In this document: positions 22,801 to 30,357 of the stretch, in pieces | Layout of the letters: every line of letters starts with the position of its first letter | How positions within the stretch are numbered: position 1 is the first letter of the stretch | NCBI RefSeq assembly: GCF_028285565.1 | Contig: NZ_JANQOY010000157.1 | Location: 1-64,000, forward strand | Length of the DNA stretch: 64,000 nucleotides | Source of the DNA: Acaryochloris sp. IP29b_bin.148 | GTDB lineage: Bacteria > Cyanobacteriota > Cyanobacteriia > Thermosynechococcales > Thermosynechococcaceae | Direction of reading: 5' to 3' | The notes under the pieces: generated by a model | The model's input: the letters and a program-made list of their open reading frames with translations, nothing else | The model's database searches: none | Told to the model about the DNA's origin: nothing | Program-made: the position numbers and the translations under genes

Positions 22801-24319
22801 CTCCAGCCTTCAGAATGGCGAAGATGGCGACAATCAGATCAAGATTGCGATCTCCATAAATCATTACCCGCTGTTCTGGCCCAATTCCTTTGCTAACAAG
22901 CAGATGGGCCAGCTGATTGGTGCGCTGGTCAAATTCCTGATAAGTCAGGGACTGGGTGGCATCAATGACAGCTAGCTGTTGTGGTGTTCGCTGGGCTTGA
23001 GCAGAGACCCATTGATGAATGAGGGGGACGGGGGGAGGTGATGGCTGAGGTGCAGGGTTCGGGGGATGACCCGTGATGACCAGATCTTTGATGGGTGTTT
23101 GGGGGGCAGCCAAAACAGCCTGCAAAAGGGTTTCAAATAAAACGGCAATCTGTTCAATGCCCTGATCCGTGAACCCCTGTAAATCGTGATGCCATTCCAG
23201 GTGAAGATCCTGCCCTTGCTGGATGCAGGTCAGCTTGAGCTCAAAGGGATTGAGATAGTGGGTGAATAAAAGGGGTTGCAGGTTAGCTTTAGTATCTGTC
23301 GCTCCATCGATAAAGTCGAAACTGACGGGAGAAAGTGCAAGCGTAGGCGTGAAATATTCCTGATATTGCTCTAGTTCTTGCAGTTGAGTAGCTACCGTTT
23401 GGAGCCATTCCGAAAAAGGCAGGTGGGTATCGAGACGAACCTGAAAAGGCACCGCTTTGGCTACAGGGCCAGCGACTTCTTCGAGTTCGGCATACTTACG
23501 GCCATGTAGAGTCAAAGCCAATTCAAACTCTGACGTAGAGGTTAGACGAGAGAGAAGGAGTTGGAAGGTGGCAAAGCAAAGGTTTCTCGGTGAGGTAGCG
23601 AGAGTCTCAGCCCCTTGGAGCAACTGGGTGGATAGATCAGGTGCAAGGGTTCGAGCTAAGCACTGCGGTGTAACGTCCTCAGCTTTTAAATCCTGAATGG
23701 CAAAGGGGAGTTTGAGCCTGGTGGGGATAGACGGCTGCTCCCAGAACAGGCGACCTGTAGCAGTATCCTCAGATTCAAGCAGCTCATTCTGCCACTCAGC
23801 AAAATCTGCATACTGCATGGGTTCTGAGGGCAGCGCTTGATCTTGTAACAGGCTGGCTAGCTCTTGGGCTAAGAGCTGCCAGGTAGCGGCATCGGTACAA
23901 GGGGCGGGGAGAGCCAAGACCAGCAGGGCTTGATGCTCACAGGGAAGTAGAGCGGCCTGTAAACAGTCACCCGTAGCGAGGTGGGGAGTCTCAGAGGGCC
24001 AGGTCTGACAAAATTGGTGAAGCTCGGTGCGATCAATCGTTAGATCGGGCACATGCCAGTTTCTCAGGGGTAGAGGATTGGGTTCCTCAATCACTTGTAG
24101 AGGGACAGTCATCCCTTCTAGGGACTGGTAACTGGTATGGAGAACTTCATGGCGACTAATCAGTTGGTTCAGAGCTTTGATCAATCTCTGGGATTTGATG
24201 GCTCCATTGCAGAGAAGGATACAGTGACTCCAATGAGGCAGTTGAGGGTTCTCCTGGCGCAGAGATAAGTGCTGCTGTTGTTGAGGAGAAAGCCTAAATC
24301 CGGCAATCTGTTGGGTCAT
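19853..24319 (-). CDS. NRPS: interface-like (catalytically degenerate C)-A(Asp)-PCP-E
   Basis: N-terminal C-fold lacks HHxxxDG (LALPAPCTDAATWQLL at that position); A code DLTKIGHVGK (Asp-type); PCP FFELGGDSIL; E domain CHHLVIDGVSW, TYQTQINDLLLTAL, DISRTVGWFTTLYPV. Confidence 0.9.
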   Translation of the reverse strand: MTQQIAGFRLSPQQQQHLSLRQENPQLPHWSHCILLCNGAIKSQRLIKALNQLISRHEVLHTSYQSLEGMTVPLQVIEEPNPLPLRNWHVPDLTIDRTELHQFCQTWPSETPHLATGDCLQAALLPCEHQALLVLALPAPCTDAATWQLLAQELASLLQDQALPSEPMQYADFAEWQNELLESEDTATGRLFWEQPSIPTRLKLPFAIQDLKAEDVTPQCLARTLAPDLSTQLLQGAETLATSPRNLCFATFQLLLSRLTSTSEFELALTLHGRKYAELEEVAGPVAKAVPFQVRLDTHLPFSEWLQTVATQLQELEQYQEYFTPTLALSPVSFDFIDGATDTKANLQPLLFTHYLNPFELKLTCIQQGQDLHLEWHHDLQGFTDQGIEQIAVLFETLLQAVLAAPQTPIKDLVITGHPPNPAPQPSPPPVPLIHQWVSAQAQRTPQQLAVIDATQSLTYQEFDQRTNQLAHLLVSKGIGPEQRVMIYGDRNLDLIVAIFAILKAGAAYVPIDAGVPAIALEQRIEIVKPSLILTLHQYANRIPATADVLYLDQKQALIANQPHTPPTITLAPENLAYIIFTSGSTGQPKGVGVEHRHLTHYIHDITSKIHSPQAGHWALASTLAADLGHTILFPCLCNGHSLHILAPERCLDAVAFAEEMQLIDVLKIVPAHLRSLMSGSQPVLPQQQIILGGEALDWFLVDQIQALAPHCQILNHYGPTETTVGVLTYPADEIEDHPRDTVTVPIGQGMPYAHVLDANLQPLPPGLPGTLYVGGHSVSRGYWQQPQLTAASFIPDPFSQQPGARLYNTGDRARYRYDGSIEFLGRQDHQVKIRGFRVELAEIEFILLQHQSIQEGVVLALQNQDHDQLMAYIVPKSWPGPESSELRDYLSSQLPEQMVPTQFVQLKTLPRLANGKCDRKSLATQPLPTEKRPFTAPRTEEEQTLAQLWSQVLGQDSISIHDNFFELGGDSILCIQMVGRATQVGLRFTPKQLFEHPTIAELATVVETAITITAEQGLVTGPVTLTPIQHWFFNQQNPDLHHWNQAVFLQSGQPVTLQYLEAALDSVLLHHDGLRSRYTLTSEGWQQEVMATSPNAVLSVVELPDLNPQDLASTLEAQASQIQASLDLTKGLLFRVVLFNLGPQHPQYLLLVCHHLVIDGVSWQILLADLRLAYQQLQQEQPINLPPKTTSFQTWATRLQDLAQSSALAQELEYWQGQSMAPVLPQDFDCEDPDLSHPCTWECALSKELTQALLHEVPATYQTQINDLLLTALVLAVGQWTGHPHLHLDLEGFGRQDLFSDLDISRTVGWFTTLYPVILKGDNPADIGGVIKEIKETLRQVPQQGIGFGLLRYLCTDVNVQKQLQAIPSAEVRFNYLGQTDQLIDEIDTLTLAPFSTGVGRAASSRRLYLLDISGVIQAGQLRLSWRYSDQLYRPTTIESLAQKYLQQLEQVIHHCQSPDAGGFTPSDFPDADLDQGELDQLMAQFC

Positions 24320-24372
24320 GACGGCATCTCCTGGAGTGCGGTGAGTTGGCAGAGGCCGAAGTATTGGCTAGA

Positions 24373-24516
24373 TTCCCCCCAGAATTGGGGGGCTAGGGGG
24401 GCAAGTGCAAAATACTGTTCGATGCACAAAAAGTGCTTTAGATACAAACGCGTGACTCTGCATTGGCCCCCCCGGCCCCCCTTCCTTGAATGCCAAAGGC
24501 TATATTCTGGGGGGAA
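24373..24516. repeat. 144-bp foldback element with 13-bp perfect terminal inverted repeats, in the gap between hydroxylase and interface NRPS genes
   Basis: TTCCCCCCAGAAT (24373-24385) ... ATTCTGGGGGGAA (24504-24516); internal GGGGGGCTAGGGGGG / CCCCCCCGGCCCCCC. Confidence 0.8.
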
Positions 24517-24607
24517 AGTATTGTGAGTTTGACGGGTTGGGCAAGGGTGAAGGAAGGCCCGTTCAATATGGCGAGGCCGAAAGGTATTGGTCAGGGTAGC
24601 GATCACC

Positions 24608-25648
24608 TTAGCTGACCTCCTTGGCTGCTTGAACGTCTTGAGAACTGTAGGGATCTGCCATTCCTGCGAGTACGCGACGAGGGCCAGTAAAGGGGCGACG
24701 GCCATGGGCAGTCAGCATATTGTCGAGAAGCAAGACATCTCCGGATTGCCAGGGAAAGAGAATCGTTTCTTGGGCAAAGGCGGCTCGAATTTCGGCCAAG
24801 ACTGCTTTTGTTATTTCGCTGCCGTCGCCAAAGTAGGCATTGCGAGGCCAATGTTCTAGATGTTGCTGGGCTTCGCCTAGATTCGAGGCATGGAACAGAT
24901 GGGCTTGATTAAACCAGACGGTATCGTGGGTGTGAGGATGAGTTGCGATCGCATCACAAACTTGCCGAGTCCGCAGCTGATCCGTGCCCCACCATTCAAA
25001 CTCAATGTCGGCTTGGCGGCAAAAGGTTTCGACCTCCTGCCGATCTTCTGTTTGAAAGACCTCCTGCCAAGGCAGATCGAGTCCTCCACCATAATTGCGA
25101 ACGTACAGCACCCCTAAGTCAGCAAATTTTTGGCGGATATCCTCCGGGATGCGAGCGAGAACGCGGCGGCTATCGGCAATGGGCGTTTCACCCTGTTCTA
25201 GGGCAGGCTGTTGACAATAGAAGGCTAGGGTCAGGGGCCACTGCCGGGCATAGGCCATTTCGTTATGGAGCGGAATCGTTCGGTCAGCGGGGTATTCCGT
25301 GGAAGTGTAGACGTTGCCTTCTACCTGGGTGCGGGGAGTAGAACGGTAGCTATAGGACATAGGGGTAGTGGACACGGCTGCCATAAATTCCCCAAACTCC
25401 TGGCTACCGCTCAGGGCAAAGCCACGAAAGAGGATGCCTCCGTGCGTGTGGAGATGGGTCTGGAGGCGCGGTAAATTCTGCTCCACCCAAGTCAGTAAAC
25501 TGAGCCCGTTGACGATCGGTTGAATCATCAAGGGCAGGGATTGAGCCGCTGCTAATAGCGTCTCTTGTACCAATGCGGCATCAGAAACCTGCACTAGACG
25601 ACGGCGGGTTTTTAAGGATTTGAGGGAAGGTTTATCCATTGAGGTCAA
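24608..25648 (-). CDS. TauD/SyrP-like Fe(II)/2-oxoglutarate dioxygenase, probable aspartyl beta-hydroxylase (stand-alone)
   Basis: 346 aa; GGILFRGFAL, HNEMAYARQWP (HxE facial-triad motif), SGDVLLLDNMLTAHGRRPFTGPRRVLAGM. Placed immediately upstream of an Asp-activating module. Confidence 0.88.
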   Translation of the reverse strand: MTSMDKPSLKSLKTRRRLVQVSDAALVQETLLAAAQSLPLMIQPIVNGLSLLTWVEQNLPRLQTHLHTHGGILFRGFALSGSQEFGEFMAAVSTTPMSYSYRSTPRTQVEGNVYTSTEYPADRTIPLHNEMAYARQWPLTLAFYCQQPALEQGETPIADSRRVLARIPEDIRQKFADLGVLYVRNYGGGLDLPWQEVFQTEDRQEVETFCRQADIEFEWWGTDQLRTRQVCDAIATHPHTHDTVWFNQAHLFHASNLGEAQQHLEHWPRNAYFGDGSEITKAVLAEIRAAFAQETILFPWQSGDVLLLDNMLTAHGRRPFTGPRRVLAGMADPYSSQDVQAAKEVS

Positions 25649-28600
25649 GACGAACCCTCCTGATTCTGAGACACAACGGCTTTCCGTTGGGAACGTTTGA
25701 GTTTTCCAAGACTATTGGTTTTCAAGGTCTCGGCTTGCTGAGATTGCCAGGTCAGTTGATGCTTGGCAATGTTAGTCAGTTGTTCACCGATTTTTGAGGA
25801 CGACGCGATGACCATCGATTCCAAGGTGTGAGCGAAGAGCTGGAGCCAGCACTCAACTTTGGATCGCTGTAAACAAACGAGGTCAGCCATCATCTCTAAG
25901 CTCAGCACCTCTCCAGGAATAGCCCGGATAGTTAGGGGATAGCTGTTATTGACGAAGGAGCGAAACGCTTTAATTTGCACCGCTGTTTGTAAGGTTTGCA
26001 CCGCAGCCAAATCTACCGGATAGTTCTCAAATACGACGACAGTGTCAAACAGGGCAGTCCCCTGGGGCACGTCACTGGCCTGTTGAATAGTGGTTAGGGA
26101 ACTGTACTCAAATTGTCGAGCCGTGATTTGCTGCTCTTGCAGAGTTTGTAACCATGGCATCAGTTCAGTGTCTGAATCAATCTGCACCCGCACGGGCAGA
26201 GTGTTGATAAAGACACCTACCATTTGCTCTGCCTTGAGGAGTTGGGGGGGACGACCCGCTGTGGTTGCCCCAAACACCACGTCACTCGTTTGGGTGATAT
26301 GGCTTAAGACAAGAGCCCAGGCCCCTTGAATCAAGGAGTTGAGGGTTAGGCGATGGTGATGGCACTGTTGCTGTAAAGCTGAAGTCACAGCGGCAGAGAG
26401 GGGATGACGCAGATGAATATAACTCTGCTGCCGATCGGCACGGCTACCAGCCTGGTCCTGCCCCATCGCAGCGATGGGCTGGGGCGCTGTAAAGCCTTGC
26501 AGATAGTCTTGCCAGAACTGGGTGGCGGCGGCGGCAGACTGCTGTTGTTGCCAAGCGATATAGTTTCGATAGGGCGCGGTAGGCGATAGGGGAGCAACTT
26601 GTCCTTGTTCTAGGGCAGCATATTGCTGAAACACATTTTGCAAAACTAAGGATAAGGACCAGCCATCTAGAACCAAATGATGAACACTCCAAATAAACTC
26701 AAAGACCGAGTCTTGAAGCTGGATTAGCGTTAGGCGCATCAAGGGGGGCTGTTGGACAGCAAACCCTCGGACGCGATCTTGGTAGAGGAAATCATCAAGG
26801 CGATGTGGTTCTGCTGATTCTCCTCGCCAATCTAGGGTTTTCCAGGGGAAGGTGACTTCTGCTGCAACCCATTGCCATGGATGATCGAGCCCCTCCCAGC
26901 CAAAGGCGGTTCTCAGGGCAGGGTAGTGGCGAATGACGGTCTGCCACGCCTGCTGGAGAGCTGGAATATTGAGAGGGCCTTGTAAGCGATAGCAAAACTG
27001 AGCCACATATAAGCCCTGGGAGTGGTAGAGGGTGTGGAATAACATGCCCTGCTGCATCGGTGCTAAGGGATAGATGTCTTCCAGTTCCTGCTCAATCGAC
27101 TGTTGCTCAATCAACTGTTGTAAAATTTGTCGCTGAGGCAGGGAAGGTTGGTGAAGGGTTAGGGGTGTTTCAGGGCTGAACGGCTTTGCGGCATGGGCCA
27201 AGGCCCGAATTGTCTGATGCTGGAAAATATCTTTGGGCGTCAGGAGAATTTGGGCGGCATGGGCACGACTTACCACTTGCAAGCTCCGAATGGAGTCTCC
27301 CCCCAGATTAAAGAAATTGTCGTCAATGCCAATCGCTTCGATGCCTAAAATTTGAGTCCAAATGTCCACAAGGGCTTGTTCCGTCGTGGATTGAGGTGCA
27401 ACAAAGGCATGACCTCGGGTAATCACCTCTGCGGTAGGGGCAGGCAAGGCTCGACGGTCAATCTTGCCGTTGGGGGTCAGGGGAAGCTCCGATAGCGACA
27501 CATACAGCGTGGGCACCATGGCCAGGGGCAGGTGTTGCTGCAGGAACTGCCGCAGAGATTCTGGAGTGAGAGATTGGTTCGCATTAGGAACGCAATAGGC
27601 CACTAACTGGTTATCTTGGCCCTGAGCGACCACTACAGCGGCTTGCACCTGGGGATGCTGATGCAGGTGGAATTCAATTTCACTCAGCTCGATCCGAACG
27701 CCCCGAACCTTGAGTTGGTGATCGGCACGACCTAGATGTTGCAGGGTTCCGTCCGGTCTATAGCGAGCTAGGTCCCCTGTTCGATAGAGGCGGGCTCCAG
27801 GTACCGTGCTAAAGGGATGGGGGATAAATCGCTCTGCTGTTAAGCTGGGGCGGTTTAAATAGCCCCGTGCCAGGCCCATACCACCAATATAAAGTTCACC
27901 CACAACCCCGATGGGAACGGAATTGAGGTGGTGATCGAGTACATAGATGTCAGTGTTGGCAATGGGGTGGCCAATCGTAATCTCTAGAGACGCTTTGATC
28001 TGAGCATGGGTTGACCAAATGGTGGTCTCCGTCGGGCCGTACATATTCCAAAGCGTCTGACACTTCGGCAATAGTTGAGCTGCTAAATCCGGGGGAAGTG
28101 CTTCGCCCCCACTCAGAATTTGAAGGTTAGATTGCCCCGACCAGTCCGTGGCGAGAAGCAACCGCCATGTGGACGGGGTTGCCTGCATCAGCGTGGCGTT
28201 GGTCAGTCGTTGAGCCAGTTGATATCCATTGGTGGCTTTATCTCGATCGACCAAAATAACCTGGGCACCTACGATCAGCGGTAGAAATAGCTCCAACACT
28301 GCGATATCAAAGGAGACAGAGGTCACGGCTAACAAACGATCGGTAGCGCTAATCTTGAGTGCCTGTCGATGATGCAGCAGAAAATTAACCACTGCTGGGT
28401 GGGTAATTTGTACGCCCTTGGGTTGGCCCGTTGATCCTGAGGTATAGATAACGTAGGCCAATTGATCGGCCAGAGATTCAGCGGGAAGATTTTGTTCAGA
28501 GGCTGCTGCCCAAAGATGGGACTCGCGATCTAAGTTTAGGCAAGGAATATTCGGGATAAGCGAGGATAAATCGCCATGGGTGAGCACCAGTTGCAAGCCA

Positions 28601-30357
28601 GAGTCTGCCACCATATAGGCCAGTCGAGAGGTTGGATAGGTGGGATCTAGCGGGATATAGGTGCCCCCAGCTTTGAGAACAGCCAGTAGGGCAATCAGCA
28701 ATGCTGGAGACCGATGCAGATAAATGCCCACAAAGGTTTCAGGACCAACGCCTTGGGTTTTGAGGTATCGGGCTAGCTGATTCGCTTTGTGGTTGAGGTC
28801 TTGGTAGGTGAAAGTTTCGGGTGGACAGGTCAGGGCTATCCCCGTAGGGGTGTGATGGGCTTGGGTCTCAAATAGCTGATGAATCAACTGTGGAGGCACA
28901 TCCTGCGCGGTTTGATTCCACTGATAAAGTTCTGGGGGTAATGCCGTTGACCACAAGGGCAAGGTATCAATGGGCGTATTGGGTTTGGTGCTCAAACCTT
29001 GGAGCAGGGTTTGCCAGTGGGCCATCATCCGCTCAATGGTCACGGCATCAAATAAATCCGTGTTGAACTCCATCACTGCCGTCAGCCCCTCTGCCTGCTC
29101 GATGCAAATCAGAGTTAGATCAAGCTTGGTGATCTGGGCATTGAACTGGAGAGGGGTGAGCGTTAGGCCCAGAACATTTAGCGCTGTCGTCGGCGCATTT
29201 TGCAAAATCAGCATCACTTGAAACAGAGGTGAATAGCTGAGATCGCGGGGTACGTCTAGGGTGTCCACGAGTTTCTCAAAGGGGAGGTCTTGATGGGCAT
29301 AGGCCCCTAGGGTTCGCTCTCGGACTTGGGCGAGAAGTTGCCTAAATGTGGGGTTGTCCGATAGGTCAGCTCGCAGTGCCAGGGAATTGATAAAAAAGCC
29401 AATCAAGCCTTCAACGGCGGTTTGGTTGCGATTAGCAATGGGTGTGCCGATGATGATGTCGGTTTGGTGAGTGTAGCGATGCAGCAGAACCTGAAAACTT
29501 GCTAATAGGACCATAAACAGGGTGCTGTCGGTGTCCTGAGCGAGTTGTTTGAGTTGTGCCGTGAGGACTGTGGAGAGTTCAATGGTGCAGCGATCGCCCC
29601 GATAGGTCTGTACCGCTGGTCGAGGTCGATCAGTGGGTAGCGCTAGAACAGGGGGTAGGGTGGCAAACTGCTGTTGCCAATAGTTGAGCTGTTGTTCTAG
29701 GCGATCCGTTTGCTGGCGTTGCCAATGGGAAAAGTCAGCATATTGAATGGGTAGCTCTGGCAAATGAGCGGGCTTAGACTGAAGGACTGCTTGGTAAAAA
29801 TAAGCTAATTCGCGAATCAAAATGCCAGTTGACCAGGCGTCGGAAATAATGTGATGGAGCGTAATAAGCAGGACGAATTGGGATGGGGCGAGTTGAAGTA
29901 GCTTAATGTGCAGAAGCGGTCCTTGAGTGAGATCAAAGGGTTGGGTGGCGGCTGCCATGGCCACTCGTTCCACTTCCTGATCTTGTTTGTTAGCAGGCAA
30001 CACTGATAAATCCACCTGCTCAATAGGAATGGCAATTTTGGGATGAATAATCTGCTGTGGTTGGTCATCAATAGTGGTGAATGTGGTGCGTAGGGTTTCG
30101 TGACGCTGCACCAACTGGTCAACGGCCTGCTGAAACGCCCCGATATCAAGGTCGCCCTCTAAGCGCAGAGCAGTGGGGATGTTGTAAAAGGGGTTGTCTG
30201 GTTCAAGCTGCGTCAAGAACCAGAGCCGCTGTTGGGCAAAGGAGAGGGGAATAGGTCCCTTGGGATCTCGGCGTGGAATGGTGATCCGTGGGGCAGCCTT
30301 TCCCTTGAGGCGTTGGGCTAGGAGAGCCTGCTTGGCGGGAGAGAGTTTAGCTGGCAT
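25645..30357 (-). CDS. NRPS: C-A(Gly)-PCP-C (terminal C donates to the following hydroxylase/interface module)
   Basis: C1 LHHIISDAWS; A code DILQLGMIWK (Gly-type); PCP FFNLGGDSIR; C2 SVHHLVLDGWS. 4-nt ATGA overlap with the hydroxylase gene. Track ORF extends to 30381; MPAKLSPAKQ start at 30357 preferred. Confidence 0.9.
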   Translation of the reverse strand: MPAKLSPAKQALLAQRLKGKAAPRITIPRRDPKGPIPLSFAQQRLWFLTQLEPDNPFYNIPTALRLEGDLDIGAFQQAVDQLVQRHETLRTTFTTIDDQPQQIIHPKIAIPIEQVDLSVLPANKQDQEVERVAMAAATQPFDLTQGPLLHIKLLQLAPSQFVLLITLHHIISDAWSTGILIRELAYFYQAVLQSKPAHLPELPIQYADFSHWQRQQTDRLEQQLNYWQQQFATLPPVLALPTDRPRPAVQTYRGDRCTIELSTVLTAQLKQLAQDTDSTLFMVLLASFQVLLHRYTHQTDIIIGTPIANRNQTAVEGLIGFFINSLALRADLSDNPTFRQLLAQVRERTLGAYAHQDLPFEKLVDTLDVPRDLSYSPLFQVMLILQNAPTTALNVLGLTLTPLQFNAQITKLDLTLICIEQAEGLTAVMEFNTDLFDAVTIERMMAHWQTLLQGLSTKPNTPIDTLPLWSTALPPELYQWNQTAQDVPPQLIHQLFETQAHHTPTGIALTCPPETFTYQDLNHKANQLARYLKTQGVGPETFVGIYLHRSPALLIALLAVLKAGGTYIPLDPTYPTSRLAYMVADSGLQLVLTHGDLSSLIPNIPCLNLDRESHLWAAASEQNLPAESLADQLAYVIYTSGSTGQPKGVQITHPAVVNFLLHHRQALKISATDRLLAVTSVSFDIAVLELFLPLIVGAQVILVDRDKATNGYQLAQRLTNATLMQATPSTWRLLLATDWSGQSNLQILSGGEALPPDLAAQLLPKCQTLWNMYGPTETTIWSTHAQIKASLEITIGHPIANTDIYVLDHHLNSVPIGVVGELYIGGMGLARGYLNRPSLTAERFIPHPFSTVPGARLYRTGDLARYRPDGTLQHLGRADHQLKVRGVRIELSEIEFHLHQHPQVQAAVVVAQGQDNQLVAYCVPNANQSLTPESLRQFLQQHLPLAMVPTLYVSLSELPLTPNGKIDRRALPAPTAEVITRGHAFVAPQSTTEQALVDIWTQILGIEAIGIDDNFFNLGGDSIRSLQVVSRAHAAQILLTPKDIFQHQTIRALAHAAKPFSPETPLTLHQPSLPQRQILQQLIEQQSIEQELEDIYPLAPMQQGMLFHTLYHSQGLYVAQFCYRLQGPLNIPALQQAWQTVIRHYPALRTAFGWEGLDHPWQWVAAEVTFPWKTLDWRGESAEPHRLDDFLYQDRVRGFAVQQPPLMRLTLIQLQDSVFEFIWSVHHLVLDGWSLSLVLQNVFQQYAALEQGQVAPLSPTAPYRNYIAWQQQQSAAAATQFWQDYLQGFTAPQPIAAMGQDQAGSRADRQQSYIHLRHPLSAAVTSALQQQCHHHRLTLNSLIQGAWALVLSHITQTSDVVFGATTAGRPPQLLKAEQMVGVFINTLPVRVQIDSDTELMPWLQTLQEQQITARQFEYSSLTTIQQASDVPQGTALFDTVVVFENYPVDLAAVQTLQTAVQIKAFRSFVNNSYPLTIRAIPGEVLSLEMMADLVCLQRSKVECWLQLFAHTLESMVIASSSKIGEQLTNIAKHQLTWQSQQAETLKTNSLGKLKRSQRKAVVSQNQEGSS

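Noticed and set aside
19853-24319. Considered the N-terminal domain to be an active condensation domain
   Set aside because: The HHxxxDG motif is absent (LPAPCTDAAT), and an additional active C domain is already provided by the C-terminus of the preceding NRPS.
24316-24705. 129-aa minus-strand ORF spanning the hydroxylase/NRPS gap
   Set aside because: Runs out of frame through the hydroxylase 3' end and across the G/C-rich foldback repeat; no coding character.
25345-25365. ATAGGACATAGG match to the 53-bp HIP1-splitting element inside the hydroxylase gene
   Set aside because: Only ~11 bp identical and encodes the native PMSYSYRST segment of the enzyme; no GCGAT/ATCGC flanks, so treated as chance.
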